From: Pararhodobacter zhoushanensis
GTDB taxonomy: Bacteria; Pseudomonadota; Alphaproteobacteria; Rhodobacterales; Rhodobacteraceae
Assembly (NCBI RefSeq): GCF_003990445.1
Contig: NZ_REEZ01000014.1
Span: forward strand, 1 to 64,000
Length of the DNA: 64,000 bases
Reading direction: 5' to 3'
Each line of letters opens with the position of its first letter. The stretch's first letter is position 1. Under the pieces are notes generated by a model, which was not told the origin of the DNA, made no database searches, and saw nothing but the letters and a program-made list of their open reading frames with translations. Position numbers and translations under genes: made by a program. This document shows, piece after piece, positions 27,214 through 34,765 of this stretch.

Positions 27214-27266
27214 CTTGACGGATGGATCTTTTCTCCATTATTTCAGGTGAATGGAAAAAAGATCCG
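27198..27266. promoter_or_regulatory. Divergent repressor/Cro control region (OR-like)
   Basis: Three operator-like sites of the pattern TGGAN-N5-NTCCA: 27198-27212 (half site, CTCCA), 27223-27237 (TGGATCTTTTCTCCA) and 27252-27266 (TGGAAAAAAGATCCG). A 16-bp inverted repeat with one mismatch (27224-27239 and 27250-27265) spans both. A rightward promoter TTGACG (27215-27220) with TATTTC (27239-27244) would place the RNA start close to the Cro ATG, giving an almost leaderless mRNA. Confidence 0.7.
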
Positions 27267-27508
27267 CAGACCAGATTGGGTCAGTTCGCTGTCTGATCGG
27301 CCTTTGGCCGACCCGTCGCGCTTTGGGCGATGACTTGGGAGTTCAGGCGGAACGGGTCCACAAGTGGGCGCAGGCGAATTCGATCCCGCCGCGCTACCAG
27401 CAAGGCGTTATTGAGGCGGCGCGTCGGCGTGGGTTCCCTATGGTTTCTGCCGAGTTGATCGTTGCCCTGCACGCGGTTGGGGTAGGCGAGCAAAGTGGTG
27501 CCGCATGA
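27251..27508 (+). CDS. Cro-like regulator
   Basis: An 85-residue protein divergent from the repressor. The region ALGDDLGVQAERVHKWAQANSIPPRYQQGVIEAA is a helix-turn-helix of the Cro/YdaS type, which reads operators shared with the repressor. The ATG lies inside the third operator. No upstream ribosome-binding site is visible, in line with a leaderless start. Confidence 0.75.
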   Translation: MEKRSADQIGSVRCLIGLWPTRRALGDDLGVQAERVHKWAQANSIPPRYQQGVIEAARRRGFPMVSAELIVALHAVGVGEQSGAA

Positions 27509-27891
27509 TTGGGGTGCAGCCATTTAATGTCCGTTCCGCTGCGGGGTTAGCCTCGCTGCCAAAGCGTTTGAAGTTGGGCAACGAAGAGTGCGGTTTGCGC
27601 AAGGTCGCTTTGGTATTGAGTGGCGCACGCTGCCACAAACTTCCGGTCGACTACACTGCGTCTTTGGGTAGTTGCGCCGCGCCTTTGCGACGGTGCGATC
27701 TGACTTCGCGCTTGGGCAGCAAATGTGTCGGGCGGTGGCGCAACGCAGCACTCGCGTGGACGTCGCGTCATGGCAGGTCGGACGGCAATACGATCGGCGT
27801 GTCATTTCCATACCGCGACACTGCCACGCGCGACGCCGCGAAAACACGCGAAACCCCCCGTGAAATCTTCACAAGAAAGGCCCGGTCATGA
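27505..27891 (+). CDS. Possible gene between Cro-like and CII-like genes
   Basis: A 128-codon frame whose start overlaps the Cro stop (ATGA) and whose stop overlaps the next start (ATGA), which would favour a real coupled gene. Against it, the translation (MIGVQPFNVRSAAGLASL) has no recognisable fold, and part of the DNA has lower coding character than its neighbours. If rejected, this is a 380-base spacer holding leader or decayed sequence. Confidence 0.3.
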   Translation: MIGVQPFNVRSAAGLASLPKRLKLGNEECGLRKVALVLSGARCHKLPVDYTASLGSCAAPLRRCDLTSRLGSKCVGRWRNAALAWTSRHGRSDGNTIGVSFPYRDTATRDAAKTRETPREIFTRKARS

Positions 27892-28364
27892 CCCGCCCCT
27901 CTCGCCCCGGAACCATCCAAGACGCCGTGCGCCGCGCTTATGTGGCGGTCGGGGGTGTTGAAAACGCCGCTGCCGATATGGGGCTGTCGCTGTCGTCGGC
28001 GTCTTACGGCACCGAGTTGCGCGAGGATCGCCCCGGCGGGCTGGGGGTCAATTATCTGGACCGCCTCGGGCGCGTCGACGTCGCCGCCGCGCTGCCGGTT
28101 GCGCAGCACTTCGCCACGCTGGCGGGCGGGGTGTTCCAGCCGATCGACTGGTCGGGACCGATTGCCGGGGGTGTCCATACCCTGACGCGCGAGTTTTCCG
28201 ACGTGTTGCAGGTCCATGCCGAGGCGCATTCGTCGACCTCGGGCGATCCTGCCGACTACACGCCCGAGGAAGCGCGCCGCCAGATCTGCGAGATTGACGA
28301 ACTGGTCGGCGCAGCCCTGCGGCTGCGCGCGGCCATGGTCGCAAAGGCGGGGGGCGCGGCATGA
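27888..28364 (+). CDS. CII-like early regulator
   Basis: A 158-residue protein with an AAGAAAGG ribosome-binding site. Residues 10-40 (IQDAVRRAYVAVGGVENAAADMGLSLSSASYGTE) look like a helix-turn-helix of the phage CII or replication-regulator type. The remainder is helical with conserved-looking TPEEARRQICEIDELVGAALRLR. It is the first well-supported gene of the rightward early operon. Confidence 0.65.
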   Translation: MTRPSRPGTIQDAVRRAYVAVGGVENAAADMGLSLSSASYGTELREDRPGGLGVNYLDRLGRVDVAAALPVAQHFATLAGGVFQPIDWSGPIAGGVHTLTREFSDVLQVHAEAHSSTSGDPADYTPEEARRQICEIDELVGAALRLRAAMVAKAGGAA

Positions 28365-28498
28365 TGTGCGCCCTTCGTCCCAAGAATTCCGTCGGGGGTG
28401 TCCTTGCCTCTGGCGGGGTGCCGTGCCGGTATTTTCCGGTTCACTGCCTCAACTGCCCCCGGCCTTGTGCCGGGGGGCTTTTGGTGGGGGTTGTCTGA
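28361..28498 (+). CDS. Small cysteine-rich ORF (45 aa)
   Basis: A frame of 45 codons (MMCALRPKNS to LLVGVV) with ATGA overlaps at both ends and a CLNCPRPC metal-binding-like motif. A terminator-like hairpin lies inside it, so it may instead be a spacer that happens to be open. Confidence 0.35.
   Translation: MMCALRPKNSVGGVLASGGVPCRYFPVHCLNCPRPCAGGLLVGVV
28455..28482 (+). terminator. Terminator-like hairpin in early operon
   Basis: Stem GCCCCCGG paired with CCGGGGGGC (one bulged G), then TTTT. It could be an attenuator between the CII-like gene and the diphosphohydrolase gene, relieved by phage antitermination. It may alternatively be part of the small coding frame that contains it. Confidence 0.45.
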
Positions 28499-28854
28499 TG
28501 AAGGGCAACCAATGGAATGCTGCCGACGCTGATTTTCGGGATCAGGACATTCTGACCGCTGCCGTCAAGGCGGATGACAGCAAGCCGCGGTATGACCTTA
28601 TCCCGCCCGAGGCGCTGGAGGCGCTGGCCGAAATCCTGACCTTTGGCGCGGCGAAATATGCGCCTCGAAACTGGGAATGCGGTTTCCGTTGGGGACGGGT
28701 CTTTGCCGCGTTGATGCGGCACCTTTGGGCGTGGTGGGCACGCTCTGGACCCGACGCTGAAACGGGGCGCTCACACCTGTGGCACGCGCTGGCGTGTCTG
28801 GTGTTCCTGATCGCCTTTGAGGCGCGCGCCACGGGCGAGGATGATCGCCCATGA
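28498..28854 (+). CDS. dATP/dGTP diphosphohydrolase-like (MazZ-type)
   Basis: A 118-residue protein matching the phage dATP/dGTP diphosphohydrolase N-terminal family (former DUF5664): KPRYDLIPPEALEALAEILTFGAAKYAPRNWE then WGRVFAALMRHLWAWW and GRSHLWHALACLVFL. Related phage enzymes convert dATP and dGTP to monophosphates and in some phages serve the 2-aminoadenine (Z) pathway. No PurZ gene is seen here, so dNTP pool control is the safer reading. It overlaps the methyltransferase gene by 4 bases. Confidence 0.82.
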   Translation: MKGNQWNAADADFRDQDILTAAVKADDSKPRYDLIPPEALEALAEILTFGAAKYAPRNWECGFRWGRVFAALMRHLWAWWARSGPDAETGRSHLWHALACLVFLIAFEARATGEDDRP

Positions 28855-29555
28855 CCGCAAACCCTGCAAATGGCCTGTTCAACGCCCGCCGTCCGCGCAT
28901 CGCCGAGGGCGGCATGTTCGCCGATCTGCCGCAAGCCGGGCGTCCTGTCGCCCGCGACCCGCTCGATTTCGACCCGACGCCCGATTATGCGACCGCGCCT
29001 TTCATTGCCGCCGAGGGCGACGCGATCCGCAAGCATACGGCGCAGGGCATGCCGATCTGGGAAACCGCTGTCGGGCGCGGGGATCTGGCCGGGCCGCTGA
29101 TCGCGGCGGGGTTCGACGTGGTCGGCTCTGATCTGGTCGACCGGGGTTTTCCCGGCGTGGCGCTGCAATCGTTCTTTGATTTCACGTCCGCAACTGCGCT
29201 GTCGCCCGTGCAGATCACAAACCCGCCTTTCGGTGAAATCAGCGCGCGCGACGGCAAGGGCCGCTGGCTGCGGCACGCCTTCAATTTGGGCGCGCGCTAC
29301 GTCGCGCTCTTGCTCGGGTCGGAATGGGCACAAGCGCGGATCAATGGCTTTGACGCGTTGTTCCACGATCACCCGCCGTCGATCGAATACGTCTGCTGTT
29401 TTCGGATCGACTTTCGCGGCGGCGGTGCTCCGCCGCAGTCAAATTCTTGGTTTGTTTGGGACGTGAACCGCCCGCCGCTTGGCCCGCACGAATGGCGCAA
29501 GCGGCGGCTGTTCCGTGAGGTCGCCGACGGGCGGCAGGGGGCACTTGATGTTTGA
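28851..29555 (+). CDS. Phage DNA adenine methyltransferase-like protein
   Basis: A 234-residue class I methyltransferase fold. The SAM-binding motif region is IWETAVGRGDLAGPLIAAGFDVVGSDLVDRG, and the catalytic motif NPPF is in VQITNPPFGE, as in N6-adenine or N4-cytosine enzymes. There is no obvious target-recognition domain, and the size is small. It may protect phage DNA from host restriction. It is coupled to the dNTP hydrolase (ATGA). Confidence 0.78.
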   Translation: MTANPANGLFNARRPRIAEGGMFADLPQAGRPVARDPLDFDPTPDYATAPFIAAEGDAIRKHTAQGMPIWETAVGRGDLAGPLIAAGFDVVGSDLVDRGFPGVALQSFFDFTSATALSPVQITNPPFGEISARDGKGRWLRHAFNLGARYVALLLGSEWAQARINGFDALFHDHPPSIEYVCCFRIDFRGGGAPPQSNSWFVWDVNRPPLGPHEWRKRRLFREVADGRQGALDV

Positions 29556-29868
29556 ATGGGTCGAGACGGTCAAGGATTTCGCGTCGTTGCTGGATCTGAT
29601 GCAGTCGCCCGCGCTGTGTGGCGACTGGACCTGCGAAGATGATCGCAAGCTGGTCGTCGGTGTCCTGCGGGGCAATGGGTTTGCTGGTGCGGTTGCGGAG
29701 ACGGGCCGATCAGAGATCGCCTGCCGGGGCCGCTGGGATGCGATCTACCCGCCGGAACTGCGCTCGATCAAGCGGCAGGAAGTCTTGCGCCGGTTGGTTG
29801 AGGACCGCGCGGTGCGTGCGTTGGAAAAAGCCGCGCAGCGCGCCGACGGCACGGGGGCCGGGGCGTGA
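29548..29868 (+). CDS. Hypothetical early protein (106 aa)
   Basis: ATG 29548 overlaps the methyltransferase stop by 8 bases. An HTH-like middle (RKLVVGVLRGNGFAGAVAETGRSEIACRGRWDAI) resembles sigma-region or small regulator folds, followed by a basic helix (SIKRQEVLRRLVEDRAVRAL). No family is recognised. Confidence 0.65.
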   Translation: MFEWVETVKDFASLLDLMQSPALCGDWTCEDDRKLVVGVLRGNGFAGAVAETGRSEIACRGRWDAIYPPELRSIKRQEVLRRLVEDRAVRALEKAAQRADGTGAGA

Positions 29869-30263
29869 CCATACAGGCAGAGGCGGTCGCGGATGCAGTG
29901 GCACCGCATTTTGACGTGGAAGCTTTTGCCGATTTCGCCTTTGCGGAATTGCTGGCCTGCCCGCTGGGCGAGCCGGGCCGGTGTCAAAACCCCGACTGTC
30001 AGCGGCCTTTCGATCTGCGGCGCGACTGGCAGCGGTATTGCTCCGACGCCTGCCGCGCAGCCGACAAGAAGGAATTCCGCCGCGTCGGCCTCAAGGCTGC
30101 GCCCGCTCTGCTGGCGCACCGGCTGGGAAAGTATGAAACCCGCGACCCCGCCTTGCGTGCCCTGTCAGCGGCAGCGCGCCGCTACCTGGGCGAGTTGCAA
30201 ACACACTGGCTGCGCTGCCGTCGGGCGCGGGCCGAGGAAGCGAAAGGGAGGTTCAATGCTTGA
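29865..30263 (+). CDS. Zinc-ribbon early protein
   Basis: A 132-residue protein, start GTG 29865 overlapping the previous stop. A four-cysteine zinc site reads CQNPDCQRPFDLRRDWQRYCSDACRAADKKE. The C-terminal helical half is basic. This CxxxC...CxxxC layout resembles small phage DNA-binding proteins. The function is unknown. Confidence 0.65.
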   Translation: MTIQAEAVADAVAPHFDVEAFADFAFAELLACPLGEPGRCQNPDCQRPFDLRRDWQRYCSDACRAADKKEFRRVGLKAAPALLAHRLGKYETRDPALRALSAAARRYLGELQTHWLRCRRARAEEAKGRFNA

Positions 30264-30927
30264 GATTCTGCCAAAGAGCGGCGGCGCTGTTTCGCGCGTC
30301 AAGGCCACTTGTTACGACTGCCAGCGTGGCGAGGTCATCCCGTGCGAAATAACGCGCGGGTCGGGTGGTGTCTGGAGCGCCAATGAAGGGCAAGCGCACG
30401 CGAAGTTGCGGGCTCAGGGGTGGTCAATCGTCAAAGGAAAGCTGCGGTGTATGACGTGTGAAGCGAAACGAAAGGCGGGCAACGCGCCGCCTGTGCCCGT
30501 TGCGGTTCAAGCCGTCGCGGGGACTGACAAGGGGCCGACGCGTGAACAAAAGCGCGAAATCCTGGAACTGTTGCAGGTGTCCTATGACGCCGACGCCGGG
30601 CGCTATCGAGGAGCGGACACCGACGGCACCGTTGCCGAGGCGGTGCGCGGCGCTCTGCCCGGTTGGGTTGCCGACCTGCGCGCCGAGTTTTTCGGTGAAG
30701 GCGGCGGCAATGAGGCAGCGGGCCAATACGCGGATGATTTGGCCGCATTGCGCCAGCGCTGTTCCGACGCATTCGCTGCGGTCGAGGCTGACTTTGAAGC
30801 GCTGAAAGGCAAGGTCGATCAGGTGCGCGCCGTTCGGGACGATCTGGCGAAACTTGAGGTACGCTTTGCGTCGCTGGCAAAAAGCTTCGATCGCCGCGTC
30901 GGCGCGAAAGTTGGGGGCGGAAGATGA
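30256..30927 (+). CDS. Hypothetical early protein with Cys motifs and coiled coil
   Basis: A 223-residue protein; ATG 30256 follows GGGAGG and corrects an over-long upstream frame. The N-terminal half has CYDCQRGEVIPC and CMTCEAKRK, suggesting metal binding. The C-terminal half (LAALRQRCSDAFAAVEADFEALKGKVDQVRAVRDDLAKLE) is a strong coiled coil. The role is unknown. Confidence 0.7.
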   Translation: MLEILPKSGGAVSRVKATCYDCQRGEVIPCEITRGSGGVWSANEGQAHAKLRAQGWSIVKGKLRCMTCEAKRKAGNAPPVPVAVQAVAGTDKGPTREQKREILELLQVSYDADAGRYRGADTDGTVAEAVRGALPGWVADLRAEFFGEGGGNEAAGQYADDLAALRQRCSDAFAAVEADFEALKGKVDQVRAVRDDLAKLEVRFASLAKSFDRRVGAKVGGGR

Positions 30928-31556
30928 TGGCTCGCCTTGCCAGCGTCGGGAATGATGGGTTGCCGGAATATCCTATTCCGCGCGATCAGCGGCTGCCGAC
31001 ACACTTCTTTTTCCCGCTTCAATTCAATCGCTGGCTCAATTCGAGCCTTCACCTAAAGGGGTCGTACGAGGTCCAGGGCATGGCGACGGCCCTGTTTTGC
31101 ATCGCCCAAAACCAAACGCCGGTCGGGTCACTGCCTTGCGACGATATGATGCTCGCACGCCTGCTGCGGGTCGAGGAATCTAAATGGCGCGACATGTGCC
31201 GCGCTGCGATTTCGCCCCTGCATGGCTGGGAGCGCTGCACCTCTGAGGGGGAGGTGCGCTGGATGCACCCTGTTGTGATCGAGGTGCTGGACGACGTGTT
31301 TACCCGCCGAGAGGCTCGCACCCTCTCTGCGCAGAGCCGAGCCCGCGAAAAGCGCATCGAGCGGATGGTAAGCACGTTTCGGGGTATGTCCATGCCAGAG
31401 GCATTTCTACAGGACCGCGCTGCGATTGAGGCGATCGAGGACTACTTGGAGGCCACTTGCCGGGGCAACCGCACGCCAGCCGTTTATGGGCGCGCTGTGA
31501 AGTGGGCCAGTGAGCAAGGGCTTCTTAATGGGGGTCGTGTAAGAACAAGGGCTTAG
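30924..31556 (+). CDS. Replication-type protein (DUF1376-like)
   Basis: A 210-residue protein. The N-terminal region (FFFPLQFNRWLNSSLHLKGSYEVQGMATALFCIAQNQTPVGSLPCDDMMLARLL) resembles the DUF1376/YdaU domain found in phage replication proteins. It is followed by a basic helical part (SRAREKRIERMVSTFR) and EAIEDYLEATCRG. The iteron-like block directly downstream strengthens a role in replication initiation, which remains inference. Confidence 0.65.
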   Translation: MMARLASVGNDGLPEYPIPRDQRLPTHFFFPLQFNRWLNSSLHLKGSYEVQGMATALFCIAQNQTPVGSLPCDDMMLARLLRVEESKWRDMCRAAISPLHGWERCTSEGEVRWMHPVVIEVLDDVFTRREARTLSAQSRAREKRIERMVSTFRGMSMPEAFLQDRAAIEAIEDYLEATCRGNRTPAVYGRAVKWASEQGLLNGGRVRTRA

Positions 31557-31869
31557 CCGAGTTTTTGTCGCACTTCTGTCGCAGCGACAGTTTGGACTGT
31601 CGCAACGACAGTTTTGGACTGAATTGCGACAGTCCTGCGCACAAGCACAAGCACAAACACATACACAAACACAGAAGACAGAACCGGGCAAAATCGACCG
31701 GCTAAACTGTGGATAACTGCGGAACGGTCGAGAAAGAGGAATTGAGAAAGACTGAGTTCGGGCGGATGCAACAAGAAAAAATAAGAAAAGAAACTGGCGG
31801 GAACCGAGATTGACCAACCGACACGGCGAGAGGTGCAACGGATTTGGCTTAGAAAACGAGGGAATAACG
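31557..31869. other. Noncoding block with palindromes and CACAAR array
   Basis: About 310 noncoding bases downstream of the replication-type gene. Between 31565 and 31632, the half-site TGTCGC/GCGACA occurs at least five times, including the exact palindromes CTGTCGCAGCGACAG (31576-31590) and CTGTCG-CAA-CGACAG (31597-31611), each followed by a TTTGGACT-like repeat. Then 31639-31674 holds a run of six-base CACAAG/CACAAA/CACATA units. An AT-rich stretch follows. This is the layout of a phage replication origin or a clustered regulator binding site. Confidence 0.6.
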
Positions 31870-32457
31870 ATGGACGCTGAGGCACAAAAGGCGGGCGAGA
31901 AAAGGGTTAAGGACTGTCTGATCGACCCGCTGGTCGGGCTGGGGCTGCTGCGCCCGGCGGGAATGAAGGTCGATCAGTTTGACGCCATGCGCGAGGAGCT
32001 GGCGCGCAAGCTGGCGTATATGAGCGCCGCCAATCTGGCCGCGCTGGCCGAGCAGATAACCTCGCGCCCCCCAGGCAAGGGGTCTGACCGCTGGCCTGCT
32101 GGCCCGCTGGTCCTGCAATGGGGGATCGCTATTCAAGCGCCGCCTGATGATGCGTCGCCCTTGCTGCGCGCGATCTTTGCGCACGCCACCGGGCAAGAGG
32201 CGATCGCGGCGGGCTATGCGCCGGAACTGCTGGTCTGGGCCAAGAAGAACCGGGCCTTCCCGAAATCATTTGCGGTCAAGACGATCCGCGACGGTGCCGA
32301 CAAGGCCATGCGGCGGGCGGCGGACCTTGAACGCATCGAGCGCGGTGGCGAGGCGCTGACCGCCGAGGAAACCGTATGGCTTGAGCGCCGCCGGGCCGCG
32401 ACCGAAAAGTGCCGGAAGATCGGCGCGCTGTCGTTGGAGTGCGCGCATGAAGATTAA
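31870..32457 (+). CDS. Hypothetical early protein (195 aa)
   Basis: A 195-residue helical protein. ATG 31870 (MDAEAQKAGEKRVK) follows CGAGGG; an upstream in-frame TTG at 31810 is less likely. A central region RPPGKGSDRWPAGPLVLQWGIAIQAP and an Arg/Glu-rich tail are visible. No family is recognised. Confidence 0.65.
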   Translation: MDAEAQKAGEKRVKDCLIDPLVGLGLLRPAGMKVDQFDAMREELARKLAYMSAANLAALAEQITSRPPGKGSDRWPAGPLVLQWGIAIQAPPDDASPLLRAIFAHATGQEAIAAGYAPELLVWAKKNRAFPKSFAVKTIRDGADKAMRRAADLERIERGGEALTAEETVWLERRRAATEKCRKIGALSLECAHED

Positions 32458-33121
32458 GCGGCGCACGCCTGCGAATGCGGTCAGCGACGGCGGCAAGCTG
32501 GTGAACACGCGCACGGTGGTGCCGCCCGAGATCGCGCATATCGTGACGCCCGCCCCGGCGCGGGGCCTGCTGGTGGTCGGACGTGAGCGCCGCGCGGATG
32601 GGCCGGGCTATGTGAACGGGCCTGACGACGACGGAACGCGCCTGCGCCTGGGCGACGTGTTCGATCGGATGGAAAGCGACGCGATCCGTCACGATGTTCC
32701 GTTTTTCCTCACGCCCGGTCAGGTCTCGGCGGGTCGGCGCTTTCGCGACACGGTCGAAGGCTATTCGGCGGGGCTGTCGCCCAAGTCGGCGCTCGCGTCC
32801 ATGCAGCCGCATAGCGGGGGCGGATCGGGGACCATGTCGGCGATGGATTGGCACCTGATGGCGGGGCGGCGCTATGACGGCGCGGTCAACGCGATCGGGC
32901 ACGGGGTCTCGCTTGCCGTGCGCCGTGTTCGACCGTCGACGCGGGGCGGGCCGGATCGGCGGTCAATCACCGATCGGGCGTTGGTCGACGCGGTTGCGCT
33001 GCACGATCTGCCCTTGGAAGCGGTGCTTGTGTCGCATGGTTGGGCAAAGAATGGCGTTTCAACTGCCGCGCTCAAGAAGGCGCTGTCAGCGGCACTGGAA
33101 AGGCTGCGTGACGTTTTGTGA
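32447..33121 (+). CDS. Late-early regulatory-type protein (DUF6456-like)
   Basis: A 224-residue protein starting at ATG 32447, overlapping the previous gene. The C-terminal part (TPGQVSAGRRFRDTVEGYSAGL and ALVDAVALHDLPLEAVLVSHGWAKNG) resembles proteins placed just before the packaging genes in alphaproteobacterial prophages; the last segment has an HTH-like repeat (AALKKALSAALERL). It might switch on late genes. Function inferred only from position. Confidence 0.6.
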   Translation: MKIKRRTPANAVSDGGKLVNTRTVVPPEIAHIVTPAPARGLLVVGRERRADGPGYVNGPDDDGTRLRLGDVFDRMESDAIRHDVPFFLTPGQVSAGRRFRDTVEGYSAGLSPKSALASMQPHSGGGSGTMSAMDWHLMAGRRYDGAVNAIGHGVSLAVRRVRPSTRGGPDRRSITDRALVDAVALHDLPLEAVLVSHGWAKNGVSTAALKKALSAALERLRDVL

Positions 33122-33226
33122 AAAAAGGGCGTTGCCCCCTTAAGTCACTTGCAGCTACAAGAACTCCCAAGATGACCAATCACGCCCGCACCGGACCCCC
33201 GGCGCGGGCGTTGTCATGTCCGCGAG

Positions 33227-33991
33227 GTGCCCGCCGTGTTCAAGATGGCCGTCGATGCCTCCGATTTCCTTAAGCGCACCGGCGATCTGATGAACCGGGA
33301 TCTGTCCATTATCGAGACATGGGCATTGAACTGGACAGCGGACGAAGCTGTCGACGCGCTGAAGCACCGTATGAGCGTTGTTTTTGATCGGCCCACAAAG
33401 GCGATTGCGGGCGTTGCCGGAAATCCGAAAACGGGTGCGTTCTATGTGTGGCGTGCCCGGAAATCGACGCGCGAGGCGGTGATTGAAGAGCGCGGCGCTC
33501 TGAAGAAGAAGCACTTCCTGAAGGTGCAGAACCAAGGCGGGCCACGTCCGCAAACGGCGCTTGAGAAGCTGGTAGAGGCGCGGGTTGTCTCGGCACAGAT
33601 CCTGCGGGCCGTTGTTCCAGCCTCGGGCGCTAAATTGAATTCTTACGGCAACTGGTCGCCGGGTGAGCGCAACCAAGCCCTCTCCGAAATCGGGGCACAG
33701 CGTCAAGACATGCGTCGGGGCGCAACTGCAAACGCGACGGCTCAATCCATAGCGCGAGCACGGAAACGCGGTAGGGCATCGTATTTCGTGCCAACGAACG
33801 GCGGGCTATCGCCCGGCATCTGGAAGCGGACTCGCAAGGGCGATTTGTCCAAGGTCGCGCATTTTGTGGATCACGCGCCGCGATACACGCCGCTGCTGAA
33901 TTTCGAGGGCGTGATCTCGCGGATTTATACAGAGCGTTTGGAAATCAATCTGCGTCGCGCCTTTGAACGCGCGATGAAGAACCCGCGCTGA
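33227..33991 (+). CDS. Hypothetical phage protein (254 aa)
   Basis: A 254-residue protein, start GTG 33227 or ATG 33245. Features are a basic central segment (ARARKRGRASYFVPTNGG) and a C-terminus ending EINLRRAFERAMKNPR, in the style of phage head or tail morphogenesis proteins such as gp10-like/minor tail proteins. It precedes terminase. A hairpin (ACGCCCGC/GCGGGCGT, 33182-33211) lies just upstream. Confidence 0.6.
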   Translation: MPAVFKMAVDASDFLKRTGDLMNRDLSIIETWALNWTADEAVDALKHRMSVVFDRPTKAIAGVAGNPKTGAFYVWRARKSTREAVIEERGALKKKHFLKVQNQGGPRPQTALEKLVEARVVSAQILRAVVPASGAKLNSYGNWSPGERNQALSEIGAQRQDMRRGATANATAQSIARARKRGRASYFVPTNGGLSPGIWKRTRKGDLSKVAHFVDHAPRYTPLLNFEGVISRIYTERLEINLRRAFERAMKNPR

Positions 33992-34111
33992 CCCGCATCC
34001 CCCCCGGTTTGGGTCCTTCCCGCCGAAACCCTGCACGCGGGTAATTCGCGCCCCGGTTCGGGTGGGGGCTGGGTGATCCGGTGGGGTGTGAATAGGGGTT
34101 GTGATTGGGCA

Positions 34112-34765
34112 ATGGCTGAAACCGAAACCCCGGCGCTGTTGCCGGTCGACGTCGCTGACGATCTGCGCGCCATGCTGGCTGCATTCCCTCTGCCCGAGGG
34201 TGTCGCCGACGCCGACATGAACCAGGAAGAGATTGCGCAGGCGATCAGCAAGACGGTCAACACGGTCGCGAAGTGGACGCGCGCCGGAATGCCGGTTGTG
34301 CAAGAGGGCGGGCAGGGCCGTTCTTATGTCTACCGGCTGTCGCATTGCTGGGCGTGGGTCAACGATCGCGAGGCCCGAGAAAAGGCAGCTTCGGCGCATA
34401 ACGCCGCGCAGGTCACGGCGTTGCAGGCGCATTTCCTGGGCGTCGACGTCGCGCAACCCGAGGCGACGCTGACGCCAAAGGAACGCAAGGAAATGGCGAT
34501 GGCCTCGGTTGCCTGGGATCAGGCGGCACGGCTCAAGCGGTCACTGGTGCCGCTCGATGAGGTGATCGACCTGTGCGACGCGCTGCTGACGATCGTGCGC
34601 GAGGGGCTGGACGGTCTGTCTGATCGTTTGGAGCGCGAGCTTGGCCTGACGCCGTCGCAGGCCGGTGCCGTGCAACGGGCCTCGGCGGATGCGATCAACG
34701 CCATGCGGGTGCGGATCGAGGACGCCGAGCTGGCCGAGCGCGACGGCGGCGACGGGTTCGTGTGA
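34112..34765 (+). CDS. Terminase small subunit (Nu1-like)
   Basis: A 217-residue protein. ATG 34112 gives MAETETPALL. The N-terminal DNA-binding winged helix (MNQEEIAQAISKTVNTVAKWTRAGMPVVQEGGQGRSYVYRL) is of the lambda Nu1 type. The remainder is helical. It overlaps the large-subunit start by TGATG. Nu1 homologues bind cos next to their own gene. Confidence 0.82.
   Translation: MAETETPALLPVDVADDLRAMLAAFPLPEGVADADMNQEEIAQAISKTVNTVAKWTRAGMPVVQEGGQGRSYVYRLSHCWAWVNDREAREKAASAHNAAQVTALQAHFLGVDVAQPEATLTPKERKEMAMASVAWDQAARLKRSLVPLDEVIDLCDALLTIVREGLDGLSDRLERELGLTPSQAGAVQRASADAINAMRVRIEDAELAERDGGDGFV

Noticed and set aside
31407-31838. Antisense frame with a Cys-Val repeat (CVCVCVCACA)
   Set aside because: It is the shadow of the CACAAR tandem repeats read backwards, not a protein gene.
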